A stretch of DNA of 45,947 nt, from the IMG/VR virus record IMGVR_UViG_3300035698_004611, positions 1 to 45,947 of that record, one strand, 5' to 3'. Origin of the DNA: a virus. Below, one piece after another: positions 29,795 through 38,922 of this stretch (its first letter is position 1; each line of letters begins with the position of its first letter). The notes under the pieces were generated by a model. That model ran no database searches. It saw nothing but the letters and a program-made list of their open reading frames with translations, and was not told the origin of the DNA. A program made the position numbers and the translations under genes.

Positions 29795-30292
29795 ATGAAA
29801 TATATCTTAATACCAATATTAATTTTAGTAGTCCTATTGGGAGCTTTTTTGTTCATCAATAAGGAAGCCACAGAAGAAGCTGGTTATCGTTATTCTACAG
29901 ATTGTTATATAGATGGTAGTTCAGCTACTACATCTGTTCTGAATTTGGGTACTTCCACGGAACCATTTGACTTTATTTGCCCTATAGATGGTGCAGATTC
30001 AGCTAGATTTAATATGTTGATTAAAGCAACATCAACACTGTCTGCTTTCAAATGGTACTACTCTTTATCTGACGACAGAATAGAATGGATGGACTATGCA
30101 ACATATACTCCAGAAACCGTACCCGTAGCTTCTCAGAGTTATTCTTTCACTCCAGGGGAAACCACTGAAGTTAAAAAGACTTTCCAAATTAGTGATTTAA
30201 ACGCTAAATATTTGAGAGTTAGAATAGAAAGAGATGACCAAATTGCAACATCTACTATTTGGGGACAAATTAGACCATTATTTGAAAATTAA
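29795..30292 (+). CDS. Membrane-anchored protein with Ser/Thr-rich ectodomain
   Basis: A 165-residue protein. Residues 3-20 are a membrane helix (YILIPILILVVLLGAFLF). A beta-rich outer domain follows, with DCYIDGSSATTSVLNLGT and one cysteine pair. It starts two bases after the glycosyltransferase stop. Its style, with many ATS clusters, resembles CPR surface proteins. Confidence 0.6.
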   Translation: MKYILIPILILVVLLGAFLFINKEATEEAGYRYSTDCYIDGSSATTSVLNLGTSTEPFDFICPIDGADSARFNMLIKATSTLSAFKWYYSLSDDRIEWMDYATYTPETVPVASQSYSFTPGETTEVKKTFQISDLNAKYLRVRIERDDQIATSTIWGQIRPLFEN

Positions 30293-31162
30293 ATGTCATT
30301 TTTAAGAACACCGCCAGGAGAAGCTGTCCTTTTAGGTCATCAACTTTATGATGGCTCAACCGACAAATTCCCACAGGCTAAAATTTATAACGCTGCTGGA
30401 ACCTTAGTTGACACGGTGAATCTTTCGCATGTAGCTGGTGGTCTTTATCAGAATACTTATACGCCCGATGGAGAAGACAAGCATTTGAGCGTTCAATATA
30501 TTGTTTACTCTGATTCTGGTCATACCACTGAGGATACCAACTACAGTAGAGAGGGTATTGATTTATTTGTGGAATATGATAGACGACACTCTATGGGTGG
30601 CGGAGTTGTTGCTGGTCTGACCGAGGGAGAGGTTAAGGCTATTGCCAAAGAGATTCAAAATCTAAAAGTATTTGATAAGATACTAGAGAAACTTGATAGA
30701 AAATCAGAGTTTAATCCTAAGAAAGACCAAGTTAAAACAGACTTTAAGGCTACTTCGATTAAACCAGTATTAGATGCTATTGATAAAATCAAACCTAGCA
30801 AGGAGACTACTGTTATCAAACAGGATTTGAGGTCGCTTGGTAAACTAGAAAAGGTACTTAAAGGACTTAATCTAAATAAGATTGCTAGTAGCATTGAGAA
30901 TATTAGAGGAGATTTACGAACTAAGACTGGAGAATTGGCACAAGTTTCATCACTGGTTTCACAGCTTAGTACTCTGTCTACCAAGTTTATTGAACTTGAA
31001 AGTATGCTTAATGATTTAAACAGGCAAGAACATGGCAGACATACGGATTTAATTAAGAAATTTGAAAAAATTAAACAATTCTTTGCTGTCTTTATGGCTA
31101 ACGAAAGTCAAAAGAATGCAAGAGAGCAAAAGATTCAAGCATTATTAGAAAACGTGGAATGA
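30293..31162 (+). CDS. Tail or adhesin-associated coiled-coil protein
   Basis: A 289-residue protein. Residues 1-95 look like a beta-sandwich (HQLYDGSTDKFPQAKIY). The rest is helical with heptad-like stretches (IRGDLRTKTGELAQVSSLVS), suggesting a trimeric coiled coil. It has no anchor helix, unlike its neighbours, and overlaps the next gene. A virion role is likely but unproven. Confidence 0.6.
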   Translation: MSFLRTPPGEAVLLGHQLYDGSTDKFPQAKIYNAAGTLVDTVNLSHVAGGLYQNTYTPDGEDKHLSVQYIVYSDSGHTTEDTNYSREGIDLFVEYDRRHSMGGGVVAGLTEGEVKAIAKEIQNLKVFDKILEKLDRKSEFNPKKDQVKTDFKATSIKPVLDAIDKIKPSKETTVIKQDLRSLGKLEKVLKGLNLNKIASSIENIRGDLRTKTGELAQVSSLVSQLSTLSTKFIELESMLNDLNRQEHGRHTDLIKKFEKIKQFFAVFMANESQKNAREQKIQALLENVE

Positions 31163-33771
31163 AACAAATATATAAATATTTATGGGTAGCAATACCAATA
31201 GTTTTATTGGCTGGATTTATTACAGCTGCTTTTGTCTTTAATTTCAGTGAAGATGAAATTTCTGGCTCTACAGCTAGTCAAAGAATTAGATTTGGGGCTT
31301 TACCGAATAATATCGTTCCCTCTACGGATAACACATACGATTTAGGTTCTGAAAGTAATTGGTGGAAAAATCTCTGGGTTCACAACGCCTCTACTTCTGA
31401 TTTTGAAATTAATTCTACTGGCACATTTCAGGGTGCTGGTTTAGTGGATTGTGATACAGCTAATACTGACAAACTATTATGGGATATTACTACAAAACAA
31501 TATAGTTGTGGAACTGACCAAACAGGAACTGTTGCTTCTAATTCCGCAGACTTTGATGAAATAGTTGATGCTGCAACTCTTGACGCTAATTGGAGTGTAG
31601 CTTCTGCTGGATTTAACACAACTTGGAATGGAGATTTCTTTCACTTAAATGGAAATATTGGCATCGGGACGACGGCTCCTGACACACAATTAACTGTTGC
31701 AGGGGACTTTGACGGCTCAAGTGCATTGTCAGGAAGTAATCCAAATAAGGGCTTCCAAATTGCAAAAGTTACCAGTGTCGGAGGAGATTATGGCTTAAAC
31801 GACCTATTCGGTATTACCTTTACCGCTAAGGATGATGCAGATTCAGACTACTCAGTTGTTGGGATATTGGCAGAGGTGACCGATGTAGGTAGCAATGTGG
31901 GTGGAAATATTCATTTCGCCACACACGACTCTTCGGGTACAGACCTTATCAAGAGGATGACTATTGATAAAGACGGCAACGTCGGTATTGGGACCACTAC
32001 CCCAACCTCTCTACTAGAAATTCAAGATAATGATTCAAACGCTTTCTTATTCTCGGTAACCTCAGCTTCAGCCGGTGATTACTTCACAGTGAAAAGCGAT
32101 GGCAATGTGGGGATCGGGACGACGGCGCCAATCCAAAGCTTACAAGTCGCGGGAGCATTATTAAGCACAAATCCTCGTGCTGCTTTTTCTGGGACAGCTG
32201 GAGTTGCTATTGACTCAATAGGAACTGGTGCACGTATTTATTCACAAGGCAATAACGCTGGAATTCTCTCCACTTTTCAATTACAAGTTGCTGCATTGGA
32301 CACAAATCCATCACAAACCCTTATTTCTTCTGATACAAGCGGAAATTTAGCTCTTCAGCCAACAACTGGATATGTCGGTATTGGAACTACATCTCCGGAG
32401 GTTGAATTGGATGTTACAGGTACAGCTTCGGCAACATTATTCTATGTGGGGAACGGATCTGTTTCTGCTCCGGCTTTTACTTTTAGCGGAGATACAAATA
32501 CTGGTTTCTACGAGGCTTCTGCTGGCGAATTAAGTGTGGCTGTGGACGGCTCTTTAAAGGGTTATTTCAATACCAATGGTTTTGGCTTAACTAATAAGGC
32601 TTTTTTATACACCGCGGTTACGCCATCTAGCACTGTCCCTTCTTTAATCCCAGCTGGCGGTGATTGGGACACAGGTGTTGGTCATGCAGCTGCGAATGTT
32701 CTTTCTTTAATTGCCGGAGGAACAAATGGCTTAAATGTTATTTCAAATGGCAACGTCGGCATTGGTACGACTGCTCCTGTTAATAATCTGCATGTCCATG
32801 GGGGCTCAACTTCTTATGCACACTTAACAAATACAGACACAGGAGCAACAGTTAACGACGGCTTCAGATTAGGGGTTGATAGTAATGAGGCATCCATAGT
32901 ATGGAATAGAGAAAATACTAATTTACTCTTTGCTACAAATAATACTGAGAGAATAAGAATATTAGCCGATGGCAACGTCGGTATCAACGACACTACTCCA
33001 GATGCTCGTTTTGAAATCACTGCTTCGGGAATAACTGATGACTATTACTTTATGGTTTCAGACGAAGATGGTGCAGACGGAGGCTTTATGACTATCACTT
33101 CGCTGGGATATGTGGGGGTAGGGACTACTGCTCCAGCCGCACTTTTTGAAGTAGCTGGCACAGCTTCTGTAACTGCCAACTTTGAGGTTGGCGGAAGACT
33201 TGAAGTAACCGCTTCTGAAACTCATACAATTGACGGCACAATTACTGGTGAGGCAGATAATGATTTGGTAATTGGTACTTTGACAACCGCATTAAAAGAG
33301 GTTGTAAGTAAAATTATAAAAGCAGTAACAGAATTGTTTGCCCCCGCAGTTGATACGCCAGTTTTAACAGAAGCTGGTCAAATGGCAATTAACACGGCTT
33401 CAAAGAGTTTTGAGTGGTTTGATACGGCTCAAAGGATACTTCCATTTGATGATGAGTTCTCAATCACAATAGCTTCTGACAGTGCTAAATTTGAGGCTGG
33501 TGCGGTTATTCCACTACAAGCTAACAAATACCCAACAACTCTGACTGATATTTTCTGCTTTGTGAACGCTGGCACTTCGGTGGTTATATTCCTCTCTGAC
33601 GGAACAAACGATACTGAGAGCATAACTTGTACAACTTCTGGGGTAGCAGATGATGGCTCAATTACTAACGCTTCATTTAACGAAAGAGAATTTAAGTATC
33701 TTGAGCTAGGTACTATTACAGGTGCGGTAGATTCATTAAACGTAACAGTAAACCAAAAATATGATAGGTAA
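31159..33771 (+). CDS. Large membrane-anchored tail-fibre-like adhesin with GNVGIGTTAP repeats
   Basis: An 870-residue protein with an N-terminal membrane helix (about 5-30), then a beta-rich shaft with at least seven copies of a G-N-[IV]-G-I-G-T-T-[AT]-P motif between about residues 168 and 660. The copies are partly degenerate (GNVGINDTTPD, YVGVGTTAPA). Such repeats occur in phage tail fibres and in surface proteins of CPR bacteria. No C-terminal endosialidase-chaperone triad is obvious. The DNA of several repeats is visibly more GC-rich than its surroundings. It may bind the host surface or be displayed on it. Confidence 0.7.
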   Translation: MKQIYKYLWVAIPIVLLAGFITAAFVFNFSEDEISGSTASQRIRFGALPNNIVPSTDNTYDLGSESNWWKNLWVHNASTSDFEINSTGTFQGAGLVDCDTANTDKLLWDITTKQYSCGTDQTGTVASNSADFDEIVDAATLDANWSVASAGFNTTWNGDFFHLNGNIGIGTTAPDTQLTVAGDFDGSSALSGSNPNKGFQIAKVTSVGGDYGLNDLFGITFTAKDDADSDYSVVGILAEVTDVGSNVGGNIHFATHDSSGTDLIKRMTIDKDGNVGIGTTTPTSLLEIQDNDSNAFLFSVTSASAGDYFTVKSDGNVGIGTTAPIQSLQVAGALLSTNPRAAFSGTAGVAIDSIGTGARIYSQGNNAGILSTFQLQVAALDTNPSQTLISSDTSGNLALQPTTGYVGIGTTSPEVELDVTGTASATLFYVGNGSVSAPAFTFSGDTNTGFYEASAGELSVAVDGSLKGYFNTNGFGLTNKAFLYTAVTPSSTVPSLIPAGGDWDTGVGHAAANVLSLIAGGTNGLNVISNGNVGIGTTAPVNNLHVHGGSTSYAHLTNTDTGATVNDGFRLGVDSNEASIVWNRENTNLLFATNNTERIRILADGNVGINDTTPDARFEITASGITDDYYFMVSDEDGADGGFMTITSLGYVGVGTTAPAALFEVAGTASVTANFEVGGRLEVTASETHTIDGTITGEADNDLVIGTLTTALKEVVSKIIKAVTELFAPAVDTPVLTEAGQMAINTASKSFEWFDTAQRILPFDDEFSITIASDSAKFEAGAVIPLQANKYPTTLTDIFCFVNAGTSVVIFLSDGTNDTESITCTTSGVADDGSITNASFNEREFKYLELGTITGAVDSLNVTVNQKYDR

Positions 33772-34567
33772 AATTGCAATAGGAATTGGAGCTTTTGTTT
33801 TATTGATTAGTTCAATATTATTTTTAGCTCCTGAAAAACCACAATTAATAGATCCTCTAGGGCCTCCAACTGGTGGTGGTGAAATATTGGGTGCTGGTGG
33901 AAATGTTGCTCTTGAAGGTTCTGCCTCAGCTCAAGTAGATACAGGTACTTCGGTAACTGTTGCGGTTCAGTGTGGCACAAATGATAACAGATTTATAGTG
34001 GTGTTTGTTGAAGAATCTGGTGGCACAACCGCTCCTAGTAGTGTTACTTATGCTGGAACTGGAATGGCTTTAGATACATCAGAAACAGAAGTAACAGGCA
34101 CTAATTTAGCTGTCTTTATGTATAAGTTGACTGCTCCATCTACTGGCAGCAACGATGTTGTTGTTACATTTGCTGGAGCCACTGCCTTTGCTGCAGGAGG
34201 AATGTGTTTCTCTGATGTTGACCAGACCACGCCTATTAGTGGACAGGCAACGACAACGAATGGAAGTACAACCGTTCATTATGTTTCGCCCAGTGCTGAT
34301 GTTGTTGATTTTACTGTTGCTGGTGCTTCTATAGATCAATCTGCTGGTGCTGTTGACCCCGTTGGCGGTTCAACTGAAAGATGGGAGCAACAGATTGCCT
34401 CTTTGGGCACAACTCACGGTGGATATACAACACCTGGCGGTGGCGGAGCAACCAATGTGGGGGCAACTTCAACTACAAATAGAGCTGGTTGTGCTGTTGG
34501 TGCTACCATTGAAGCTGCTGCAGCTTCTCCAACCACTGGTGGCGGAAGTATATTTATAATCCAATAA
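33761..34567 (+). CDS. Membrane-anchored beta-sandwich protein
   Basis: A 268-residue protein with an N-terminal hydrophobic helix (about 3-25) and an Ig-like, Gly/Thr/Ala-rich body. The segment YKLTAPSTGSNDVVVTF, then GMCFSDVDQTTPI, is a pattern I know from environmental phage and bacterial extracellular proteins. A Gly-rich tail ends the protein. It overlaps the adhesin gene by 11 bases. Confidence 0.6.
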   Translation: MIGKIAIGIGAFVLLISSILFLAPEKPQLIDPLGPPTGGGEILGAGGNVALEGSASAQVDTGTSVTVAVQCGTNDNRFIVVFVEESGGTTAPSSVTYAGTGMALDTSETEVTGTNLAVFMYKLTAPSTGSNDVVVTFAGATAFAAGGMCFSDVDQTTPISGQATTTNGSTTVHYVSPSADVVDFTVAGASIDQSAGAVDPVGGSTERWEQQIASLGTTHGGYTTPGGGGATNVGATSTTNRAGCAVGATIEAAAASPTTGGGSIFIIQ

Positions 34568-34568
34568 T

Positions 34569-34869
34569 ATGAAAAAGAAACAGATTAGCAAATTAAAAAA
34601 GGCGGGAATGATTGCGGGAGTTTTAGTTGCTTCAACTGGAAGTGCTTATGGGAAGCGGTGCAACCAACCCACTGACCCTTACCTGGGAAGACGAGGTAAA
34701 TATTGAGATTAAGACCTCTGATGACTCGCCAGGTGTTGTAGAGGAGGGCAACTTTTATTCAAAAGACAATGGCACTGCTGGCAATAGACCCTATATAGAA
34801 ATAACATTTACCGAGGCACCCGTTGTTACAAAAAAATTTACACCACCAATTATTATTATAGGAAACTAA
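34569..34869 (+). pseudogene. Secreted protein gene with a frameshift near 34650
   Basis: One frame codes a signal peptide, MKKKQISKLKKAGMIAGVLV then ASTGSAY, and then runs to a stop at 34704. Reading past the GGG at 34649-34651 in the next frame gives GSGATNPLTLTWEDEVNIEI and a normal end, NRPYIEITFTE, at 34869. Removing one G would join the two frames. A true frameshift, programmed +1 shifting or a sequencing error in a G-run are possible. Confidence 0.6.
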
Positions 34870-34870
34870 T

Positions 34871-35644
34871 ATGTACAAACTAAGCGATGTAAAAAATTTA
34901 ATAAACGACAGGATTAGAGATGAATCAGTATCCTCTGACCTTTCTAATGAGTTAATTAGAGCTATGAGTGCAGTTCTAGACAACATTAACGCTGGTATGA
35001 CTGGCGAGAACTTTGCTGAAAGAAACCAACCACAAGTAGGTTTCAACTTTCAGACTGAGATTATTTCGGTTTCCTTTGTAAAGGACACCTTTTCTTATAC
35101 CTTTAGTTCTTTAAGTATAGACGAAGATACATACAAGTTTCCATCTGACTTAAGAATTAATGATGATGAAGATGAGGTATTTACCCTAGTCTCACAAAAG
35201 AAATTTAAAAAAGAAACTGGTGTAAATAGTTCCAACCAAAAGATTTACGCAGTCGGATTTAACGGAAACACTCAGACACTTTGGATTAACCACGATACTA
35301 CAGAAACTTTAGACTTTGAGGTTTTCACTACTGATATGATTTTAGATAATGACGGAAGCACTCGCAAAGCACATCTCGCAGAAGATGAAAGCGATGAAAC
35401 TACTTTCTTAATCCCCGATAGATTTATTCCAGGTGTATTAGTAGATGGTGCGGTAGCAGAAATGTATGGAATAGTAAAGGGCTATAAAGGATTAGAATAT
35501 AACAAATTTTTAAAAGACGGCAGAAACGCTTTAAGAGGAATGATTAATTCAATAGGAATTTATGAAAAGAAACCTATTGAAAGATTAGAACCCAGACCAG
35601 AGATGCAGCGTGCATATAGACCAAGAAGATTAACAAGACGATAA
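34871..35644 (+). CDS. Head-tail connector or tail tube-like protein
   Basis: A 257-residue protein starting MYKLSDVKNLINDRIRDESV. The middle is beta-rich, and residues 188-215 (IPGVLVDGAVAEMYGIVKGY) form helices like those of podovirus adaptor or connector proteins. It overlaps by one base the large beta-rich tail gene that follows. Function is inferred from position. Confidence 0.6.
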   Translation: MYKLSDVKNLINDRIRDESVSSDLSNELIRAMSAVLDNINAGMTGENFAERNQPQVGFNFQTEIISVSFVKDTFSYTFSSLSIDEDTYKFPSDLRINDDEDEVFTLVSQKKFKKETGVNSSNQKIYAVGFNGNTQTLWINHDTTETLDFEVFTTDMILDNDGSTRKAHLAEDESDETTFLIPDRFIPGVLVDGAVAEMYGIVKGYKGLEYNKFLKDGRNALRGMINSIGIYEKKPIERLEPRPEMQRAYRPRRLTRR

Positions 35645-37455
35645 TGCCAAATGAATTAAAAAACCTAATAACAGTTGATGAGTTTTTCGGACTCTATACA
35701 ACCCTCGATTCTACTAGAATCGGACAGGGCTTTTTAGCCAATATGAACAATGTTTCGGTAGATGATGGTTCGATTAGTCCTTTTAAAATGTATTCTAAGT
35801 TTGCCAATGAGCTTGATGCTGAGGGGCAGATTTTAACTACCTTTACAGCTTTAACCTCTTTAGGGATTGAGATACCATTAAGGGTGAGAGATGATGCTTC
35901 TAACACACATATTGAATGGTATAACTCAGTAAACGATACTTGGGAAACCTTACTCCCTAATTTGACTACAGGATTACCAATGGCTTTTGTGGACTTTAAC
36001 ACCGCTACACAAGACAATACGATTATGTCCAATGGCACTGAGAATTATTCTGTTTGGAAAAAAGCAATAGGCACTGTAGTTTCAAACACAACTACAGTTA
36101 TTACTTTAAATGAAACAGCTTCGACACAAGGCTTCTCTTCTGGAACAGTTATTGTTGACGGAACAGAGTATTCTTATTCTGGTATCTCTGGAAGTACACT
36201 TACAGGACTTACAGGACTTCCTACTTTTACTGCTGACGCTGGGGTAGCTGAGGCGGTTGATGACTCAACCTACAGTTCTTTGCCTAAATTTAATATTATG
36301 GGAGTTGCTGATGGGCGTGTATGGGGAGCACAAAGCACAAATGTTAGATTAAACTATTCAGAAGTTGGAGACCATACAAATTTTACCACTGGAACCACAC
36401 CCGACTCTCCTGGATTTAGAGATTTTATTGAGGGTGAAGGGTCAATTACTTCACTGGGTTTTATAAAAGAAAATGTAATAGTTTTTAAAAGAGACTTAGT
36501 TCGTTTATATAAACTAGACTTTCCTAGTGCTACTACAAGGGTTTCAATTTCACGAGAACTGATTAGAGGAGATGGCGAGGGAGCTGCTAATCATCAAGGT
36601 ACAATTTCATTTGCTTCAAGTGTCTTTTATGTTTCAACTGGTGGTGGATTAAAATCTATTTCACTTTCTGACACACAAGAAGAATTTAACTTTGAAGATG
36701 TTACTGAACGAATGAGACCAACCCTAGATGGTGGAGTATTTACAGGTGCTAGTTCAATTTATTGGAGAAAAAAGAAAAGACTTTTAGTCGCATTTAAGAC
36801 AAGTTCGGGTTCGGCTAGAAATGACCGAGTATTAGTGGTTGAAAACTCAACTACCAGAGAGGGTCAACCTATCAAGAAACTTGGATTGTTAGATTGGCAA
36901 GTAGGAGACTGGTTTATCTATGACGGCGAGGTTCACTTCGGGGGTGCATTTGAGCCTAATTGCTTTCAGGCTTTTGATGGTTATCAGAAAGGAACAGATA
37001 ACGCACCATTTACAGCTTCATTTACCACTAAGAGATTTAGGTTTGCTCGTAGTCCAGTCTTACAAAAAGAGATTGAATATATGATTATCACAGGGCGTAT
37101 TCTATCTGGTAAACTTAACTTTCAACTAGACTACGATTATTTGGGAACAAGAGCCAAAATTGAAGCTACCTTTGACCCAGTTACTGAAACAGCTTACATT
37201 ACCCAACCTGATACAAACTTAATCGGTTCATTTGAAATCGGTGTTGAGCCTATTGGCGGAACACAAGAAGATGTCAATGAACTTAATTATTTTAAAATTT
37301 ATTTTAGACTTCCAACTTCTCATCATCCGTATGACTTGCAATTAGCTTGTTTTTCAGATGAGGTCGGAGCTCGTTGGAGAATAGACGACTTATCCTTTAA
37401 AGTCAAAGACGCTGGATTTGTCGCACCTAAAAAATTAAAAAAATCATTTTCATGA
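35644..37455 (+). CDS. Podovirus-type tail nozzle/stabilisation protein
   Basis: A 603-residue, all-beta protein. The start ITVDEFFGLYTTLDSTRIGQ and the blocks KFNIMGVADGRVWGAQ, FIKENVIVFKRDLVRLYKLD and ISFASSVFYVSTGGGLKSIS have the repeated blade pattern of beta-propeller tail proteins such as the tubular B or gp10-type nozzle of short-tailed phages. It follows the connector gene. The match is by pattern, not by search. Confidence 0.65.
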   Translation: MPNELKNLITVDEFFGLYTTLDSTRIGQGFLANMNNVSVDDGSISPFKMYSKFANELDAEGQILTTFTALTSLGIEIPLRVRDDASNTHIEWYNSVNDTWETLLPNLTTGLPMAFVDFNTATQDNTIMSNGTENYSVWKKAIGTVVSNTTTVITLNETASTQGFSSGTVIVDGTEYSYSGISGSTLTGLTGLPTFTADAGVAEAVDDSTYSSLPKFNIMGVADGRVWGAQSTNVRLNYSEVGDHTNFTTGTTPDSPGFRDFIEGEGSITSLGFIKENVIVFKRDLVRLYKLDFPSATTRVSISRELIRGDGEGAANHQGTISFASSVFYVSTGGGLKSISLSDTQEEFNFEDVTERMRPTLDGGVFTGASSIYWRKKKRLLVAFKTSSGSARNDRVLVVENSTTREGQPIKKLGLLDWQVGDWFIYDGEVHFGGAFEPNCFQAFDGYQKGTDNAPFTASFTTKRFRFARSPVLQKEIEYMIITGRILSGKLNFQLDYDYLGTRAKIEATFDPVTETAYITQPDTNLIGSFEIGVEPIGGTQEDVNELNYFKIYFRLPTSHHPYDLQLACFSDEVGARWRIDDLSFKVKDAGFVAPKKLKKSFS

Positions 37456-38915
37456 AGAAATATATTTATTTAGCAGCTATTTTAGTAATCGCTTCCTTGG
37501 TCGTTGGAATATTACTAAAACCAACTATAATCGAACCACAAGTTTTAATCGAACCACAAATAGAACCAGAATTTGGTGCAAGCCAAAGACCTTCTGTTTT
37601 TAAAACAACATTATCAAAGTCCTTAGCGGCTAACGCTTCAACTACTGAGATAATCTCGGTAACAAGTGTTACTACTGTTGATGGACATACCCTTGTATCT
37701 GCTGATATTGGAGACTTTATTGTCTTTCATATCAACCCAGGAGCTTCCAATGACGAGATAGTCTCTTGTACTGGAATTTCAGGTACTACCTTTACTGGTT
37801 GTACTAGAGGATTAGAGTTTTTTGGAACATCTGCTTCCTCAACTAACGCTAATTCGCATAGTCCAGGAGAAACAATAATTGTCTCAAATGACGACCACTG
37901 GATTAAAGAACAATATCCAGCCAAAGATGACAATGTAACTATCACTGGATTGTGGACTTTTGCCTCAACCACCGCTGATTCTGAAATTAGACTAGGAAAT
38001 AATGCTACAACTTTTGACAAGAAAGTTACTGCCTATAATGGAGAAACTAACTATCCTTTCTTAATGTATGACGAGAGTGCAAATATATGGGTTGTTTCCA
38101 ATGACGGAGTTTCAACAGTGGGAGTTGCCTCTGGAACTTCTAGTTTTACCGCTGGAAATGGTATAGATATTACCACTTCTGTTATTACCGTTGCTACCAC
38201 TGCCTCATCAGGACTTGAATTTAGCTCTGGAGACCTACAAGTAAACGCTTCATCAACTGGTGGAATAGCCATAGATTTAGGAGGAGAGTTATATGTTGAC
38301 GGCTCAGACACATTTACTTTTTCAGGCACATTAGATATTACAGGAACTTGGAAAATAGCAGGGACTACTGTTAATGCTACCGCTGCCAATTTAAACACTC
38401 TAGTAGCTGGGGTTTCCTCTGACGCTGACACTTTACATTCACACGGAGACCTAATTAACAAAATAGGACAATTACACGCTGGAACTACAACTACTATAGC
38501 TGGTCCAACTGGAACAGCTGATGAATTTACAGTTTGGTCTGCCACTATTTCTGCTAGTCAAATTACATCATCAAGTATTTTAAGGTTCAGTGCTGGATTA
38601 CAGGGAGCTGGAGATAGTGGAGATGCTATGCACATTAAAGCTAAATATGGTGGCTCTCTTATCGGACAAATCAGTTCTCTAGCTGCTGGAGGTTTAGGAA
38701 CTCTTGAAATTGATATGTGGAACTCTGTTGGAACTGGTACTCAAATTTCAATGTATCGTGGATGGGACGGAACAAGTTTAGAAGACCACGGAACAACAAC
38801 TACCAGTATTGATACTACAGCTGACCAATTATTTGAATTAACAACGGATTCACTAGGCGGCACAAATGCTGATCCAGCAGACATATTCTTTACTTCTTTA
38901 GAAATTATTAACTAA
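37452..38915 (+). CDS. Membrane-anchored tail spike/fibre-like protein
   Basis: A 487-residue protein with an N-terminal membrane helix (about 3-22), a short proline-rich repeat (IEPQVLIEPQIEPE), and a long beta-rich body with many ATS and GTT clusters. It contains two cysteines close together (CTGISGTTFTGC) and a C-terminal jelly-roll-like part. It overlaps the nozzle gene and is the fifth late protein with an anchor. Confidence 0.6.
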   Translation: MKKYIYLAAILVIASLVVGILLKPTIIEPQVLIEPQIEPEFGASQRPSVFKTTLSKSLAANASTTEIISVTSVTTVDGHTLVSADIGDFIVFHINPGASNDEIVSCTGISGTTFTGCTRGLEFFGTSASSTNANSHSPGETIIVSNDDHWIKEQYPAKDDNVTITGLWTFASTTADSEIRLGNNATTFDKKVTAYNGETNYPFLMYDESANIWVVSNDGVSTVGVASGTSSFTAGNGIDITTSVITVATTASSGLEFSSGDLQVNASSTGGIAIDLGGELYVDGSDTFTFSGTLDITGTWKIAGTTVNATAANLNTLVAGVSSDADTLHSHGDLINKIGQLHAGTTTTIAGPTGTADEFTVWSATISASQITSSSILRFSAGLQGAGDSGDAMHIKAKYGGSLIGQISSLAAGGLGTLEIDMWNSVGTGTQISMYRGWDGTSLEDHGTTTTSIDTTADQLFELTTDSLGGTNADPADIFFTSLEIIN

Positions 38916-38922
38916 TAAAAAT

